The position numbers were made by a program, and so were the translations under genes. A model generated the notes under the pieces. It had not been told where the DNA came from, ran no database searches, and saw only the letters and a list, made by a program, of their open reading frames with translations. Shown piece by piece: positions 9,785 to 18,700 of a stretch of DNA of 64,000 nt. The stretch is taken from the NCBI RefSeq assembly GCF_001653795.1, contig NZ_CP011514.1:4110279-4174278 (forward strand). Direction: 5' to 3'. The stretch's first letter is position 1; every line of letters begins with the position of its first letter. The stretch comes from Mitsuaria sp. 7. Lineage in GTDB: Bacteria; Pseudomonadota; Gammaproteobacteria; Burkholderiales; Burkholderiaceae_C.

Positions 9785-10468
9785 ATGAGTGCCACGCCCG
9801 CCGCGCCGTCACGGTCGCCGCCAGCCCAGTCCGCGCCCAGGCGCCCGCCCGCGAAACGTCATCCGCTGCTGCATCCGGCGGCGAAGGTCGTGCTCTTCGT
9901 GCTGTGCCTGCTGCCTTTGAGTTGGTACGTCTTCGGCGCCTTCGCGGACCGGTTGGGCGCGAATCCGGCGGAAACGCTGATCCGCGGCCTGGGCGACTGG
10001 ACGCTGCGCTTCCTGTGGATCACGCTGGCGGTGACGCCGGTGCGCACCTGGACCAACCAGCCCGCGCTGGCGCGCTTCCGGCGGATGGTGGGGCTGTTCA
10101 CCTTCTTCTACGCCAGCCTGCACCTGCTGGCCTACGGCTGGCTCGACAAGAGCCTGGACCTGTCCGACATCCTGCGCGACATCGCCAAGCGACCGTTCAT
10201 CCTGATGGGCTTCGTGGCCTGGCTGCTGCTGGTGCCGCTGGCGGCGACCTCGTTCAACCGCGCGATCAAGGCGCTGGGCGCGGCGCGCTGGCAGATGCTG
10301 CACAAGCTCGTCTACGCGATCTCGGTCATCGGGCTGATGCACTTCATCTGGATGCGCGCGGGGAAGAACAACTTCGCCGAGCCCATCGTGTACGGGACGA
10401 TCCTGGCGGTGCTGCTGGGATGGCGGGTGTGGAAGCGCGTGAAGACGGCGAAGCCTGTGAAGCGCTGA
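9785..10468 (+). CDS. msrQ: Protein-methionine-sulfoxide reductase haem-binding subunit MsrQ
   Basis: 227-residue inner-membrane b-type cytochrome that passes quinol or flavin electrons to periplasmic MsrP. The first 40 residues are a Pro/Ala/Arg-rich cytoplasmic leader; then come about six hydrophobic segments typical of the ferric-reductase-like transmembrane fold. Visible markers are RRMVGLFTFFYASLHLLAY and RWQMLHKLVYAISVIGLMHF, which supply the His residues that ligate haem. It is directly downstream of msrP, the standard pairing. Confidence 0.95.
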   Translation: MSATPAAPSRSPPAQSAPRRPPAKRHPLLHPAAKVVLFVLCLLPLSWYVFGAFADRLGANPAETLIRGLGDWTLRFLWITLAVTPVRTWTNQPALARFRRMVGLFTFFYASLHLLAYGWLDKSLDLSDILRDIAKRPFILMGFVAWLLLVPLAATSFNRAIKALGAARWQMLHKLVYAISVIGLMHFIWMRAGKNNFAEPIVYGTILAVLLGWRVWKRVKTAKPVKR

Positions 10469-10517
10469 AGCGGTCGGGCGCCGGCCCGCGTGTCGGGCGC
10501 CGCTATGCTCGGCGCCC

Positions 10518-11039
10518 ATGCTGAGCCTCCACCCTGTCTCCGAGCGCGACCTCGCCGATCTGCGCCGCTTCGAACACGACAACCGCGCGTTCTTCGAAGC
10601 CCACATCAACGCGAGGCCGACGTCGTACTACGCCGATGGCGGCATCGAAGCCGCCATCGCGACCGCGCGCCGCGAGGCCGACGCGGACACAGGGCACCAG
10701 TTCCTGATCCGCGGCATCGCGGGCGCGCTGATCGGCCGCATCAACCTGAGCCAGATCAAGCGCAGGCACTACCACTCCTGCGAGCTCGGCTACCGCATCG
10801 CGGAGCGCGAGAACGGCAAGGGCCATGCGAAGGAGGCGGTGCGCCTCGTGCTGGAAAAGGCGTTCGGCGAGCTGGATCTGGTCCGCGTCGAGGCCAAGGC
10901 CCGCGCGGGGAACGCCGGCTCGATCAAGATCCTTCAGCGCAACGGCTTCACCGAATTCGGCCGCTCGACGCGGAGCTTCCAGCTCGTCGGGGAGTGGGAG
11001 GACATGCTGTATTTCGAGTGCCGCGCACCGGGGCGTTGA
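10518..11039 (+). CDS. GNAT family N-acetyltransferase (RimJ/RimL-like)
   Basis: 173 residues. The acetyl-CoA site is visible as RIAERENGKGHAKEAVRLVL (the R-x-x-G-x-G/A type), followed by the family pattern AKARAGNAGSIKILQRNGF. The opening L-x-P-V-x-E-x-D-L resembles RimJ/RimL-type enzymes, which acetylate ribosomal-protein N-termini or small amines. The substrate cannot be read from sequence. The gene starts 49 bases after msrQ but has no evident functional link with it. Confidence 0.9.
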   Translation: MLSLHPVSERDLADLRRFEHDNRAFFEAHINARPTSYYADGGIEAAIATARREADADTGHQFLIRGIAGALIGRINLSQIKRRHYHSCELGYRIAERENGKGHAKEAVRLVLEKAFGELDLVRVEAKARAGNAGSIKILQRNGFTEFGRSTRSFQLVGEWEDMLYFECRAPGR

Positions 11040-11175
11040 TCCGCATCGCGACAGCGTCGGCCCAGGCGGCCGTGATGGATTTGTCGATCGCTCCAGTCAG
11101 GTTGAAGGACAGCCCCGGTGCCGTCGAGTCGTCGATCTACATTCCGCGCTCTCTTCAACTTTGCGCGTGCCTCCG

Positions 11176-11487
11176 ATGATCTGCCCGAGCTGCCAACAAT
11201 CGAACGACGCCCTGAGCGTCCACTGCTTCAACTGCCGGCAGACGCTGATCGTGAGTGGTGACAAACAGCTATCGTCGCAGTCGCAGCGCACCGTGCGCAA
11301 GATGACGGGTCGGCTGACGTCGGGCATCGGCGGCATGATCGGCTTCTTCACGGTCTGGATCGGATTGACGAAGGTCTACACCGATCACTGGTTGTCCGGA
11401 CCGCAGGTCGCCATCATCGGCATTGCTGGAGCGCTGGTGGGCGGCATCGCGTGGGAACTCTGCTTCTCACGTCCCTGGCGGCGCTGA
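11176..11487 (+). CDS. Small zinc-ribbon membrane protein, function unknown
   Basis: 103 residues. The N-terminus carries a four-Cys zinc-ribbon ([18 protein letters not shown]); the C-terminal half has two hydrophobic segments ([18 protein letters not shown] and [18 protein letters not shown]), probably a hairpin in the inner membrane. The ATG at 11176 is chosen because the zinc-ribbon begins immediately after it; the frame stays open far upstream over the acetyltransferase gene, but that part is not plausible protein. I do not recognise a function. Confidence 0.75.
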   Translation: MICPSCQQSNDALSVHCFNCRQTLIVSGDKQLSSQSQRTVRKMTGRLTSGIGGMIGFFTVWIGLTKVYTDHWLSGPQVAIIGIAGALVGGIAWELCFSRPWRR

Positions 11488-11506
11488 GGCGCGAACCACA
11501 AACCCC

Positions 11507-11697
11507 TCACACCGGCCAGCGCTGCCCGGCGACTGCGGCCGACCACGCTCGCTCGAACTCGAATGCGTCACGAGCCGCGAATCCGGACCGCGCAGGGTCC
11601 GCGCTGCATCTCCGTCGGGACCTGCCAACAGGAGGCTGGGCAGCCACTGTCCATCCTCATCGCGCGTTTCCCAGACTTCATGCAGCAATTGAGCCAT
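11507..11697 (-). pseudogene. Small conserved-type gene broken by a one-base frameshift
   Basis: From ATG 11697 the minus strand reads a plausible small protein ([20 protein letters not shown], then [15 protein letters not shown] and SRLVT). After that, near 11557, the frame turns into low-complexity Ser/Arg/Gly sequence running past the gene. Shifting frame there gives [18 protein letters not shown] and a stop at 11507, a sensible end for a protein of about 63 residues. The 191-base span fits loss of one base. I recall similar short HEVWE...LAGPxGD proteins in Proteobacteria, but the family is unnamed to me. It lies 37 bases after the Nudix gene on the same strand. A sequencing error or a differently ending real gene is possible. 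Confidence 0.45.
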
Positions 11698-11734
11698 CGA
11701 AGCGTTCTCCGCGATCGATGCGCCGTCGGCCTGC

Positions 11735-12205
11735 CTACCAATGTCCCGTCGCGCGCAGCATGTCCGGCAGATTCTCCGGCCACACCGTGGCCGTCGTGGT
11801 GGCCAGCTCGGCGGCGGACCACCAGCGATGGCCGGCCATGACTTCGCGCTCCAACACCGTCCACGCATCGCGCGTCAGCGCGCGATCGACGACGTGAATG
11901 ACGAAGAACTGCTCCAGCGCCCACACGCGTTCGCCATCGGGCAATTGAAGCTCGAACTCGCGCTCTGCCATGGACGCTCCAACGTCCGTCGCAACGAAGC
12001 CGGTCTCTTCCCTCAACTCGCGGATCGCGGCCTCGGCGAAAGACTCGCCTGGCTCGACGCCGCCGCCCGGCGTCGCCCAGAAGTCCGCGCCCGCCATCGG
12101 CCCGTCCTTGTGGACGAAGCGGAACAGCAGCAGATTCGAGTCTGCGTCGAGGACGAGCAATCGAGCCGACGGACGGCGGCGCAGGGGAGCAGCTTCAAGC
12201 GTCAT
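11735..12205 (-). CDS. Nudix hydrolase
   Basis: 156 residues with a complete Nudix box, [20 protein letters not shown] followed by ETGF, matching GX5EX7REUXEEXGU. The family hydrolyses nucleoside diphosphates linked to another moiety using divalent metals bound by the box glutamates. The surrounding pattern ([16 protein letters not shown], then a mixed strand-helix C-terminus with WWSAAELA) is that of small cytosolic Nudix enzymes; the substrate is not predictable. It is divergent from the kinase gene at 12263 with only 57 bases between starts. Confidence 0.92.
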   Translation of the reverse strand: MTLEAAPLRRRPSARLLVLDADSNLLLFRFVHKDGPMAGADFWATPGGGVEPGESFAEAAIRELREETGFVATDVGASMAEREFELQLPDGERVWALEQFFVIHVVDRALTRDAWTVLEREVMAGHRWWSAAELATTTATVWPENLPDMLRATGHW

Positions 12206-12262
12206 TGGCGGCGATTGTCCGCCGTCGATACTCGCCCGGTCTTCATCGCCTCATCGCGCCTC

Positions 12263-13093
12263 ATGACCGACCACGACGAGTCCGACTCCCCGAGAGAAGT
12301 TCCCACGGACGCGCCCGAACTGCCGCCCGCGATGGCAGCGAGACTCACCGGCTACGACTGGCATCGCAACCTCGTCGGCGAGGCCGGCGCGCGCGTCCAT
12401 CGTCTGCATCGAGCCGATGCGCCGACGCTGTATCTCAAACATGGCGACGGAAATGCGGCGATCGCCATCGTCGACGAGTTCGCCCGACTGCAGTGGTTCG
12501 CCGAGCGCTGGCCGGTACCTCGCGTCGAGCACTTCGAATGGGCGGGCGACACGGCCTGGTTACTCACCCTCGCGCTCCCCGGTCGCACCGCCTACGAATG
12601 GCTCGAAGACGATCCCGCTAGGGCCGAGGCGATCGTGACCTCCCTCGGGCGATGCCTTCGCGACCTGCACAAGCTACCGGTCAACACCTGCCCCTTCAAT
12701 GCGAATCACCGGCTGCAACTCGACCTCGCGCGGGAGCGCCTGGCCGCCGGCCTCATCGATGCCGACGACTTCGACGAGGCGCGTCAAGGCTGGACGCCGC
12801 AGCAGGTGTGGGACGCGCTGGTCGCAATGCTGCCGCTGGCCGAGGACCCCGTGGTGAGCCACGGCGACTTCTCGCTCGACAACCTCCTCATGAGCGAGGA
12901 CGGCGAGGTCGTCGGCGTGATCGACCTCGGCCGCGCGGGCGTCGCGGATCGCTCCCGCGACCTCGCCATCCTGGCGAACTGCCTCGATGAATTCGGCCCG
13001 ACGCTGCGCGACACGCTCTTCAGCGCGTACGGCATCGCCCAGCCCGATCTGCGCAAGCTCGAATTCCACCTGCTGCTCGACGAGTGTTTCTGA
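12263..13093 (+). CDS. APH(3')-family aminoglycoside O-phosphotransferase-like kinase
   Basis: 276 residues, the length of APH(3') enzymes. The catalytic loop HGDFSLDNLL (HGDxxxxN) and the metal-binding IDLGRAGVADR are intact, and the C-terminus KLEFHLLLDECF matches the LLDEFF-type end of APH(3'). The N-lobe shows the ATP-site Lys in TLYLKHGDG. Family enzymes phosphorylate the 3'-hydroxyl of aminoglycosides such as kanamycin. ATG 12263 is preferred because residues upstream in the frame overlap the divergent Nudix gene. Base composition resembles the neighbours and no mobile-element ends are visible, so it looks resident rather than recently acquired. Actual resistance activity is unproven. 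Confidence 0.87.
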   Translation: MTDHDESDSPREVPTDAPELPPAMAARLTGYDWHRNLVGEAGARVHRLHRADAPTLYLKHGDGNAAIAIVDEFARLQWFAERWPVPRVEHFEWAGDTAWLLTLALPGRTAYEWLEDDPARAEAIVTSLGRCLRDLHKLPVNTCPFNANHRLQLDLARERLAAGLIDADDFDEARQGWTPQQVWDALVAMLPLAEDPVVSHGDFSLDNLLMSEDGEVVGVIDLGRAGVADRSRDLAILANCLDEFGPTLRDTLFSAYGIAQPDLRKLEFHLLLDECF

Positions 13094-13150
13094 GGCCGCG
13101 TTTCGGCAGGACGTGAAGGGCGACGGCGCCCGGCGCACCGAGACGTGAGG

Positions 13151-13169
13151 GCCCGGGAAGGCCCCGGGC
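13151..13169. terminator. Hairpin after the APH-like gene
   Basis: GCCCGGG-AAGGC-CCCGGGC gives a seven-pair all-GC stem with a five-base loop, 58 bases after the kinase stop and before the next promoter region. No T-tract follows, so termination may be weak. Confidence 0.5.
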
Positions 13170-13246
13170 AGTGCCATTTCAACGCCCATCCGGGATAATC
13201 GGCGGTTTGCTCCGGCGCCGCCCGTCCGCCGCCACCTGCCCTCCCC

Positions 13247-14671
13247 ATGTTCCAGCCCACGCCCGACCGACTGCCCGCCAGCCTGCCAGCGCTCGTCGAC
13301 GCCGCCATCATCGGCGGCGGGCCGGCCGGCTGCAGCGCCGCGAGCTGGCTCACGCAGCTGGGCCTGAGCGTCGCGCTGATCGAGCGCGCGCCGCGCCTGT
13401 GCGACAGCCTGCGGCCCCTCGATTACAAGCAGGACTGGCTGCTCGGCGCGCCCGCCGAATCGCTGGCCGAGCTCGGCGAACGCTACGCCCGCCATGCCAT
13501 CGCGCAGCCCGGCGTGCACACGGTGCTGGGCCAGACGATCAACACCCTCGACTGGCAGGCCGAACAGGGCTGGACGCTCTACTTCGACGGCGGCCCCGCC
13601 TTCGCCGCGCAGGCCGGTGACACCGCCGAACCGGCCGCCACCGGCAACCTGCGGCCGCTGCGGGCCCGGTCGCTGCTGCTCGCCACCGGCCTTACGCCCC
13701 GCCATCCGTCGCCGCTCTATCCCGAGCGGGACCGCCACGATCGCGTGCTCGACGCCATCGAGCTGACCGCCGCGCGCGACCGTCTGCCGCCGGGCAAGGT
13801 CCTGCTGCTGGGCGGCGGCGACAACGCCATCGAGAACGCGCTGTACCTCGCCGGCCGCGGCCACACGGTCACGCTGTGGTCGCGCTCCGAATGGCGCGCG
13901 CAGAGCCATCTGATCCAGCAGCTCGACGGCGCGAACGGCCTGCGTCGCCGACCCGCCCAATCACTGCCGACCGCAGTGACAGCCTCGCCCGACGGCGTGA
14001 CCGTCACCTCCAAGGCCTACGGCGAGGAGCGCTTCGACCACGTCGCCGTGCTGCTTGGCTACGAGCCCGCGCCGTCCGCCTGGCTGCTCGTCGCCGATGC
14101 GCTGCAGCGCGCCGGCGTCACCGCCCCCTCGCAGCCGTTCCGCGATGAACCCCGCTTCGGCGTGCTGGGCCTGTTCGTCGCGGGCGATGCCAGCGGCCGC
14201 CAGCATCCGTGCGTGCAGACGGCCCTCGGCGACGGCGTCGTCGCGGCCAAGCAGATCGAATCCTTCCTGCGCCCGCTGCGTGAATCGCAGCCGCCGCCGG
14301 CGCTGCGCCGCAACAACCGCCAGGTCATCCACATCAACGGGCTGCGCTTCGGCGCCAACCTCGGCGTGCTCGACTTCGAGCGCCAGGGGCCGCAGCCCAT
14401 CCTGGTCGACGCCGAGATCAACCTCGGCGCGCAGACCATCGTCTCGCGCGACGCCGACATCGGCCACGTGCTGGACTACCGCCGCGTGCGCACCATCATC
14501 ATCGACGAGTGCACCGCGGAACACACCGACCTGCTCGAAGCCCTGCTGGGCAAGCTCTGCGTCCGGCTGATGAAGCTGCCCGGTGTGGTGGGCGTGCGCA
14601 TCAAGGTGACCAAGCTCGAAATCTTCCCCGACTGCCAAGTCGCAATCAGCGCCGAATGTGGCCAGTGGTGA
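13247..14671 (+). CDS. FAD/NAD(P)-dependent oxidoreductase fused to dihydroneopterin aldolase (FolB)
   Basis: 474 residues, two domains in one uninterrupted frame. Residues 1-360 are a thioredoxin-reductase-like flavoprotein: FAD-binding [15 protein letters not shown] near residues 20-34, a second dinucleotide site [20 protein letters not shown], and LFVAGDASG before the dimer helix. No redox CxxC pair is visible. Residues 365-474 are a complete FolB domain ([36 protein letters not shown]), which converts 7,8-dihydroneopterin to 6-hydroxymethyl-dihydropterin in folate synthesis. ttcA follows after five bases; folB-ttcA adjacency is normal in Burkholderiales, so the unusual part is the N-terminal flavoprotein fusion. 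Confidence 0.88.
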   Translation: MFQPTPDRLPASLPALVDAAIIGGGPAGCSAASWLTQLGLSVALIERAPRLCDSLRPLDYKQDWLLGAPAESLAELGERYARHAIAQPGVHTVLGQTINTLDWQAEQGWTLYFDGGPAFAAQAGDTAEPAATGNLRPLRARSLLLATGLTPRHPSPLYPERDRHDRVLDAIELTAARDRLPPGKVLLLGGGDNAIENALYLAGRGHTVTLWSRSEWRAQSHLIQQLDGANGLRRRPAQSLPTAVTASPDGVTVTSKAYGEERFDHVAVLLGYEPAPSAWLLVADALQRAGVTAPSQPFRDEPRFGVLGLFVAGDASGRQHPCVQTALGDGVVAAKQIESFLRPLRESQPPPALRRNNRQVIHINGLRFGANLGVLDFERQGPQPILVDAEINLGAQTIVSRDADIGHVLDYRRVRTIIIDECTAEHTDLLEALLGKLCVRLMKLPGVVGVRIKVTKLEIFPDCQVAISAECGQW

Positions 14672-14676
14672 TCCCC

Positions 14677-15714
14677 ATGACAACCGAAATCCTCTCCCCC
14701 GTCGCCGACACCGCCATCGACAGCGCCATCGACGCGAGCGCCGCCGAGGCGATCCAGGCCTCCGAGGCCGCGAAGAAGCACGCGCACGAGATGAACAAGC
14801 TCTCGAAGCGTCTGCACCGCCAGGTCGGCCAGGCGATCGGCGACTTCAACATGATCGAGGACGGCGACAAGGTCATGGTCTGCGTGTCCGGCGGCAAGGA
14901 CAGCTACTCGCTGCTGGACATCCTGATCAACCTGCGCGACCGCGCGCCGATCAAGTTCAGCATCGTGGCCGTCAACCTCGACCAGAAGCAGCCCGGCTTC
15001 CCCGAGGACATCCTGCCCGCCTACCTGAAGTCGCGCGGCGTGGACTTCCACATCGAGGAGCAGGACACCTACTCCATCGTCAAGCGCCTGGTGCCCGAGG
15101 GCAAGACCACCTGCTCGCTGTGCTCGCGCCTGCGGCGCGGCATCCTGTATCGCGTGGCGGGCGAACTCGGCGCGACCAAGATCGCGCTGGGCCACCACCG
15201 CGACGACATCGTCACCACGCTGATGCTGAACATGTTCTTCGGCAGCCGCATGAAGGGCATGCCCGCCAAGCTCGTCAGCGACGACGGCAAGAACGTCGTC
15301 ATCCGCCCGCTGGCCTATGTGAAGGAATCGGACCTGGAACGCTGGGCCGAGCACCGCGAGTTCCCCATCATCCCGTGCAACCTCTGCGGCAGCCAGCCCA
15401 ACCTGCAGCGCGCCACCGTCAAGGCCATGCTGCAGGACTGGGACAAGCGCTTCCCGGGCCGCGTGGACAACATGTTCACGGCGATGGGCAACATCGTGAC
15501 CTCGCACATGATGGACCGCGAGCTGTTCCCGTTCCAGACGATCAAGGCCACCGGCGCCCCGGTCGCCGACGGCGACATCGCCTTCGACGAGGACGAGCAG
15601 TGCGGCACCCCGGCGCCGGCCACCGGTGTCGTCAACTTCGTCCGTCCAGGCGCGAAGGGGCAAGTCCCGGCCCCCGTCGACGACGCAGGCGAGGCGTACT
15701 CGGCCGCCGACTGA
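14677..15714 (+). CDS. ttcA: tRNA 2-thiocytidine(32) synthetase TtcA
   Basis: 345 residues. It thiolates C32 of certain tRNAs using ATP and an Fe-S cluster. The PP-loop [11 protein letters not shown] is intact near residue 70, the cluster Cys pair is [10 protein letters not shown] and the third Cys lies in [27 protein letters not shown] is also conserved. The first ~40 residues and the last ~40 (acidic, Pro-rich) extend beyond the conserved core. ATG 14677 is chosen; GTG/ATG codons just upstream would add residues overlapping the folB stop. It is the second gene of the oxidoreductase-folB operon. Confidence 0.96.
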   Translation: MTTEILSPVADTAIDSAIDASAAEAIQASEAAKKHAHEMNKLSKRLHRQVGQAIGDFNMIEDGDKVMVCVSGGKDSYSLLDILINLRDRAPIKFSIVAVNLDQKQPGFPEDILPAYLKSRGVDFHIEEQDTYSIVKRLVPEGKTTCSLCSRLRRGILYRVAGELGATKIALGHHRDDIVTTLMLNMFFGSRMKGMPAKLVSDDGKNVVIRPLAYVKESDLERWAEHREFPIIPCNLCGSQPNLQRATVKAMLQDWDKRFPGRVDNMFTAMGNIVTSHMMDRELFPFQTIKATGAPVADGDIAFDEDEQCGTPAPATGVVNFVRPGAKGQVPAPVDDAGEAYSAAD

Positions 15715-15866
15715 ACATAGGTTTACCGAGCCGTCACGCCCTCCGCACGCCCGGGTCAACCGGGTCAGGCCACAATCGTTGGACTGTCACGCCGTGAAGC
15801 GGTGTCACCGGGCGCGGCGCGTGCCCTGTTCGACGACCCCGAGCGGTATCCGACCTGGAGGTCTCC

Positions 15867-16508
15867 ATGTTCACCTTGAATCGTCGAGTCGCCCTGATGA
15901 GCCTGGGCGCGGCGGCGGCGCTGTCCCTCGCCGGCTGTGCCGCCCTCAGTACCGTGGTCGCCGATGCGCAGACCTTCGGCAGTTGGCCGGCAGGTCGCCA
16001 GCCCGGCACCTTCGCCTTCGAGCGGCTGCCCTCGCAGCAGCGCAATGAAGCCAACCAGGCCTCGCTCGAGGACGCCGCCCGCGGCGCGCTGCTGAAGGCC
16101 GGCTTCACCGAGTCCGCCGATCCCAAGGCCGCCGACATCATCGTGTCGCTGGGCGCGCGCGTCTCGCGCTCCGGCCCGGCGCCGTGGGACGACCCGCTCT
16201 GGTGGCGCTGGAACGGCAGCTACTGGGGCTGGCGCTACGGCCCGGCCTGGCGTCCGTACTACAGCCGCTGGGGCTATTCGTACCCGATGGATCCGATGAT
16301 GGAGCGCCGCTACGACCGCGAGGTCGCCATGCTGCTGCGCGACCGCAAGACCAACGAGCCGCTGTATGAGGCGCGCGCCTCCAACGACGGTCTGACGGAG
16401 GGCGGCAAGGAGCTCTTCGGCGCGCTCTTCGAGGCGTCGATGACCGACTTCCCGCAGACCCGTCCCGAGCCGCATCGCGTGAGCGTGCAGCTGCCGCCGT
16501 CGAAGTAG
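15867..16508 (+). CDS. DUF4136 domain lipoprotein
   Basis: 213 residues. The signal MFTLNRRVALMSLG and SLAGCAAL form a lipobox with the Cys near residue 24. The mature part begins with the DUF4136-typical SWPAGRQPGTFAFERLPSQ, continues through a Trp/Tyr-rich centre (WWRWNGSYWGWRYGPAWRP) and ends with a conserved helix. These are outer- or periplasm-facing lipoproteins of unknown function, common in Betaproteobacteria. A ribosome-binding sequence (ACCTGGAGGT) lies just upstream of the ATG. Confidence 0.9.
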   Translation: MFTLNRRVALMSLGAAAALSLAGCAALSTVVADAQTFGSWPAGRQPGTFAFERLPSQQRNEANQASLEDAARGALLKAGFTESADPKAADIIVSLGARVSRSGPAPWDDPLWWRWNGSYWGWRYGPAWRPYYSRWGYSYPMDPMMERRYDREVAMLLRDRKTNEPLYEARASNDGLTEGGKELFGALFEASMTDFPQTRPEPHRVSVQLPPSK

Positions 16509-16639
16509 GACGGCCTCCCGCCCGGGGGCGCCGGCCGGCACCCACAAGTGGCGACAACCGGTCACCGCGACGCCATCAAGTCCGTCGCGGGCGACCCCGA
16601 TAATCGCGGTCTCTCCACCAGGGAACCGCGATTCTTCTT

Positions 16640-18013
16640 ATGTCGCTGAACATCGTCGTCATGGCCGCGGGCAAGGGCACCCGCATGAAGTCCAGCCTGC
16701 CCAAGGTGCTGCACAAGCTGGCCGGCCGCGGGCTGCTCCAGCACGTGCTCGGCAACACCGCCGCGCTGGACGCGCAGGCCCGCATCGTCATCACCGGTCA
16801 CGGCGCGGAGCAGGTCGAAGCGGCCGTCGGCGGCGAGGGCGTCCGCTTCGTGCGCCAGGAACCCCAGCTCGGCACCGGGCACGCGATCCAGCAGACCATC
16901 CCGGCGCTGGTCGCCGGCGGCAGCACGCTGATCCTCAGCGGCGACACCCCGCTGATCAGCACCGCGACGACGCGCGCGCTGGTCGAGGCCTGCGGCGGCG
17001 AGAAGCTCGTGCTGCTGACCATCGAGTACGCCGACCCGACCGGCTACGGCCGCATCGTCCGCGAGGGGGAAGCGGTCAAGGCCATCGTCGAGCACAAGGA
17101 CGCCAGCGACGCGCAGCGCGCTATCCGCGAGTGCTACACCGGCATCATGGCCGCACCCACCGAGGCGCTGAAGCGCTGGGTCGGTCAGCTGACCAACAAC
17201 AACGCCCAGGGCGAGTACTACCTGACCGACATCGTCGCGATGGCCGTCGCCGAAGGCGTCTCCGTCGTCGGCGTGAAGACGCGCGACGAGACCGAAGTGC
17301 TGGGCGTCAACAGCCCCTCGCAGCTCGCTCAACTGGAGCGTCGCTTCCAGCTCGTCCAGGCGGAGACGCTGATGACGGCGGGCGTGCGTCTGGCCGATCC
17401 GTCGCGCTTCGACCTGCGCGGCACGCTAAGCTGCGGCAAGGACGTCGAGATCGACGTCAACTGCGTCTTCGAAGGCGACGTCACGCTGGGCGACGGCGTG
17501 CGCATCGGCGCGAACTGCGTGATCCGCAACGCGACGATCGCCGCCAACGCCCGCATCCATGAGTTCACCCACATCGACGGCGAGGCCGCCGGCGCCAGCG
17601 TCGGCGAGGGCGCGCTGATCGGCCCGTTCGCGCGGCTGCGTCCGGGCGCCCAGCTCGGCGCCGAGGTCCACATCGGCAACTTCGTCGAGGTGAAGAACTC
17701 CACGCTGGCCAAGGGCGCCAAGGCCAACCACCTGGCCTACCTGGGCGACGCCACCGTCGGCGAACGCGTCAACTTCGGCGCCGGCAGCATCACCGCCAAC
17801 TACGACGGCGCCAACAAGCACCGCACGACCATCGGCGCGGACGTGCACGTGGGCTCCAACTGCGTGCTGGTCGCACCCGTCACGCTGGGCGACGGCGCCA
17901 CCATCGGCGGCGGATCGACCATCACCAAGGAGGTCGCCCCCGGCCAGTTGGCTGTGGCGCGGGGCCGACAAACGGCGATTTCCGGCTGGAGCCGGCCCAA
18001 GAAGGGGAAGTGA
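16640..18013 (+). CDS. glmU: Bifunctional GlmU: glucosamine-1-P acetyltransferase / UDP-GlcNAc pyrophosphorylase
   Basis: 457 residues, full length. The N-terminal nucleotidyltransferase carries MAAGKGTRMKSSLPKVLHKL, QLGTGHAIQQ and LSGDTPLI; the C-terminal left-handed beta-helix shows hexapeptide repeats and the acetyltransferase signature HLAYLGDATVGERVNFGAGS and NYDG. It makes UDP-GlcNAc for peptidoglycan and lipopolysaccharide in the cytoplasm. It stands alone here, with no glmS adjacent in the window. It starts 131 bases after the DUF4136 gene. Confidence 0.98.
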   Translation: MSLNIVVMAAGKGTRMKSSLPKVLHKLAGRGLLQHVLGNTAALDAQARIVITGHGAEQVEAAVGGEGVRFVRQEPQLGTGHAIQQTIPALVAGGSTLILSGDTPLISTATTRALVEACGGEKLVLLTIEYADPTGYGRIVREGEAVKAIVEHKDASDAQRAIRECYTGIMAAPTEALKRWVGQLTNNNAQGEYYLTDIVAMAVAEGVSVVGVKTRDETEVLGVNSPSQLAQLERRFQLVQAETLMTAGVRLADPSRFDLRGTLSCGKDVEIDVNCVFEGDVTLGDGVRIGANCVIRNATIAANARIHEFTHIDGEAAGASVGEGALIGPFARLRPGAQLGAEVHIGNFVEVKNSTLAKGAKANHLAYLGDATVGERVNFGAGSITANYDGANKHRTTIGADVHVGSNCVLVAPVTLGDGATIGGGSTITKEVAPGQLAVARGRQTAISGWSRPKKGK

Positions 18014-18208
18014 TTCACCCAAACCGGCGATGAAACGCCGTAAGCTCGGTCTGTTCGTGTCACGAAGTGTGACAAGTTCCCGTAGATCGGCGCGTCAGGC
18101 GCTTGTACGGTGAGCGCTCCCCCCGAGCTGTGGGAGGCGCGTTTGCCGGTCACTGCCTAGCATTCGTGTCGTTGATTGGCTGAACCGCTGTTCCCCAGCT
18201 GAACTCTC

Positions 18209-18685
18209 ATGGCGAACTCCAAGACCGCTTCCCCGCTGCTGCCCCAGGACGACGATTTCCTCGCCGTCCCCCCGGCGTCCGCCGCGCTGGACGCGTTGGC
18301 GGACCGCTCGGACGATCCGGCCGCCCAGGCGGCCCGGGCCGAGTCGCTGGAGCAGTTGGCGATGTCGCATGCGATGTCGGATCAGGCGGCGGAAGCCTGC
18401 TTCTATCTCTGCCGCAGCTTGGGGCTGGCTCGCCAGCAACGGGCGCCGGACGCCGAGCCGGATCTGGAACTGCTGTTCCAGCTGCTGGGCGCGCTGGCGG
18501 ATCTGCCGGGTGAAGTGTCCGCCCTGCCGATGCCGGAAGGCGAAGCCGACGGCCTGGGTGTGGCCGAACTCTGCCATCAGCTGAGCGCCGCTCGCGAAAT
18601 GACAACGGCCGCCTGGAACGAGGCGGCCGAGGTGGATGAGTCGGTGGCAGCTTGCCCGGCTGCCCCTGCTCGGGCTCTGCACTGA
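18209..18685 (+). CDS. Hypothetical acidic protein
   Basis: 158 residues, Ala/Glu/Leu-rich, predicted largely helical and soluble, with no signal peptide or metal motif. The region DQAAEACFYLCRSLGLARQQ to LFQLLGALADLPGEV looks like a helical repeat core. Codon third positions are strongly G/C like neighbouring real genes, which supports coding. It sits between glmU and the oppositely oriented transposase-like gene, 195 bases after glmU. I do not recognise a family. Confidence 0.6.
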   Translation: MANSKTASPLLPQDDDFLAVPPASAALDALADRSDDPAAQAARAESLEQLAMSHAMSDQAAEACFYLCRSLGLARQQRAPDAEPDLELLFQLLGALADLPGEVSALPMPEGEADGLGVAELCHQLSAAREMTTAAWNEAAEVDESVAACPAAPARALH

Positions 18686-18700
18686 GCCCCTGGCGGCGCT

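Noticed and set aside
12263..13093. APH-like gene as a recently acquired resistance cassette
   Set aside because: No integron, IS or transposon ends and no compositional break around it.
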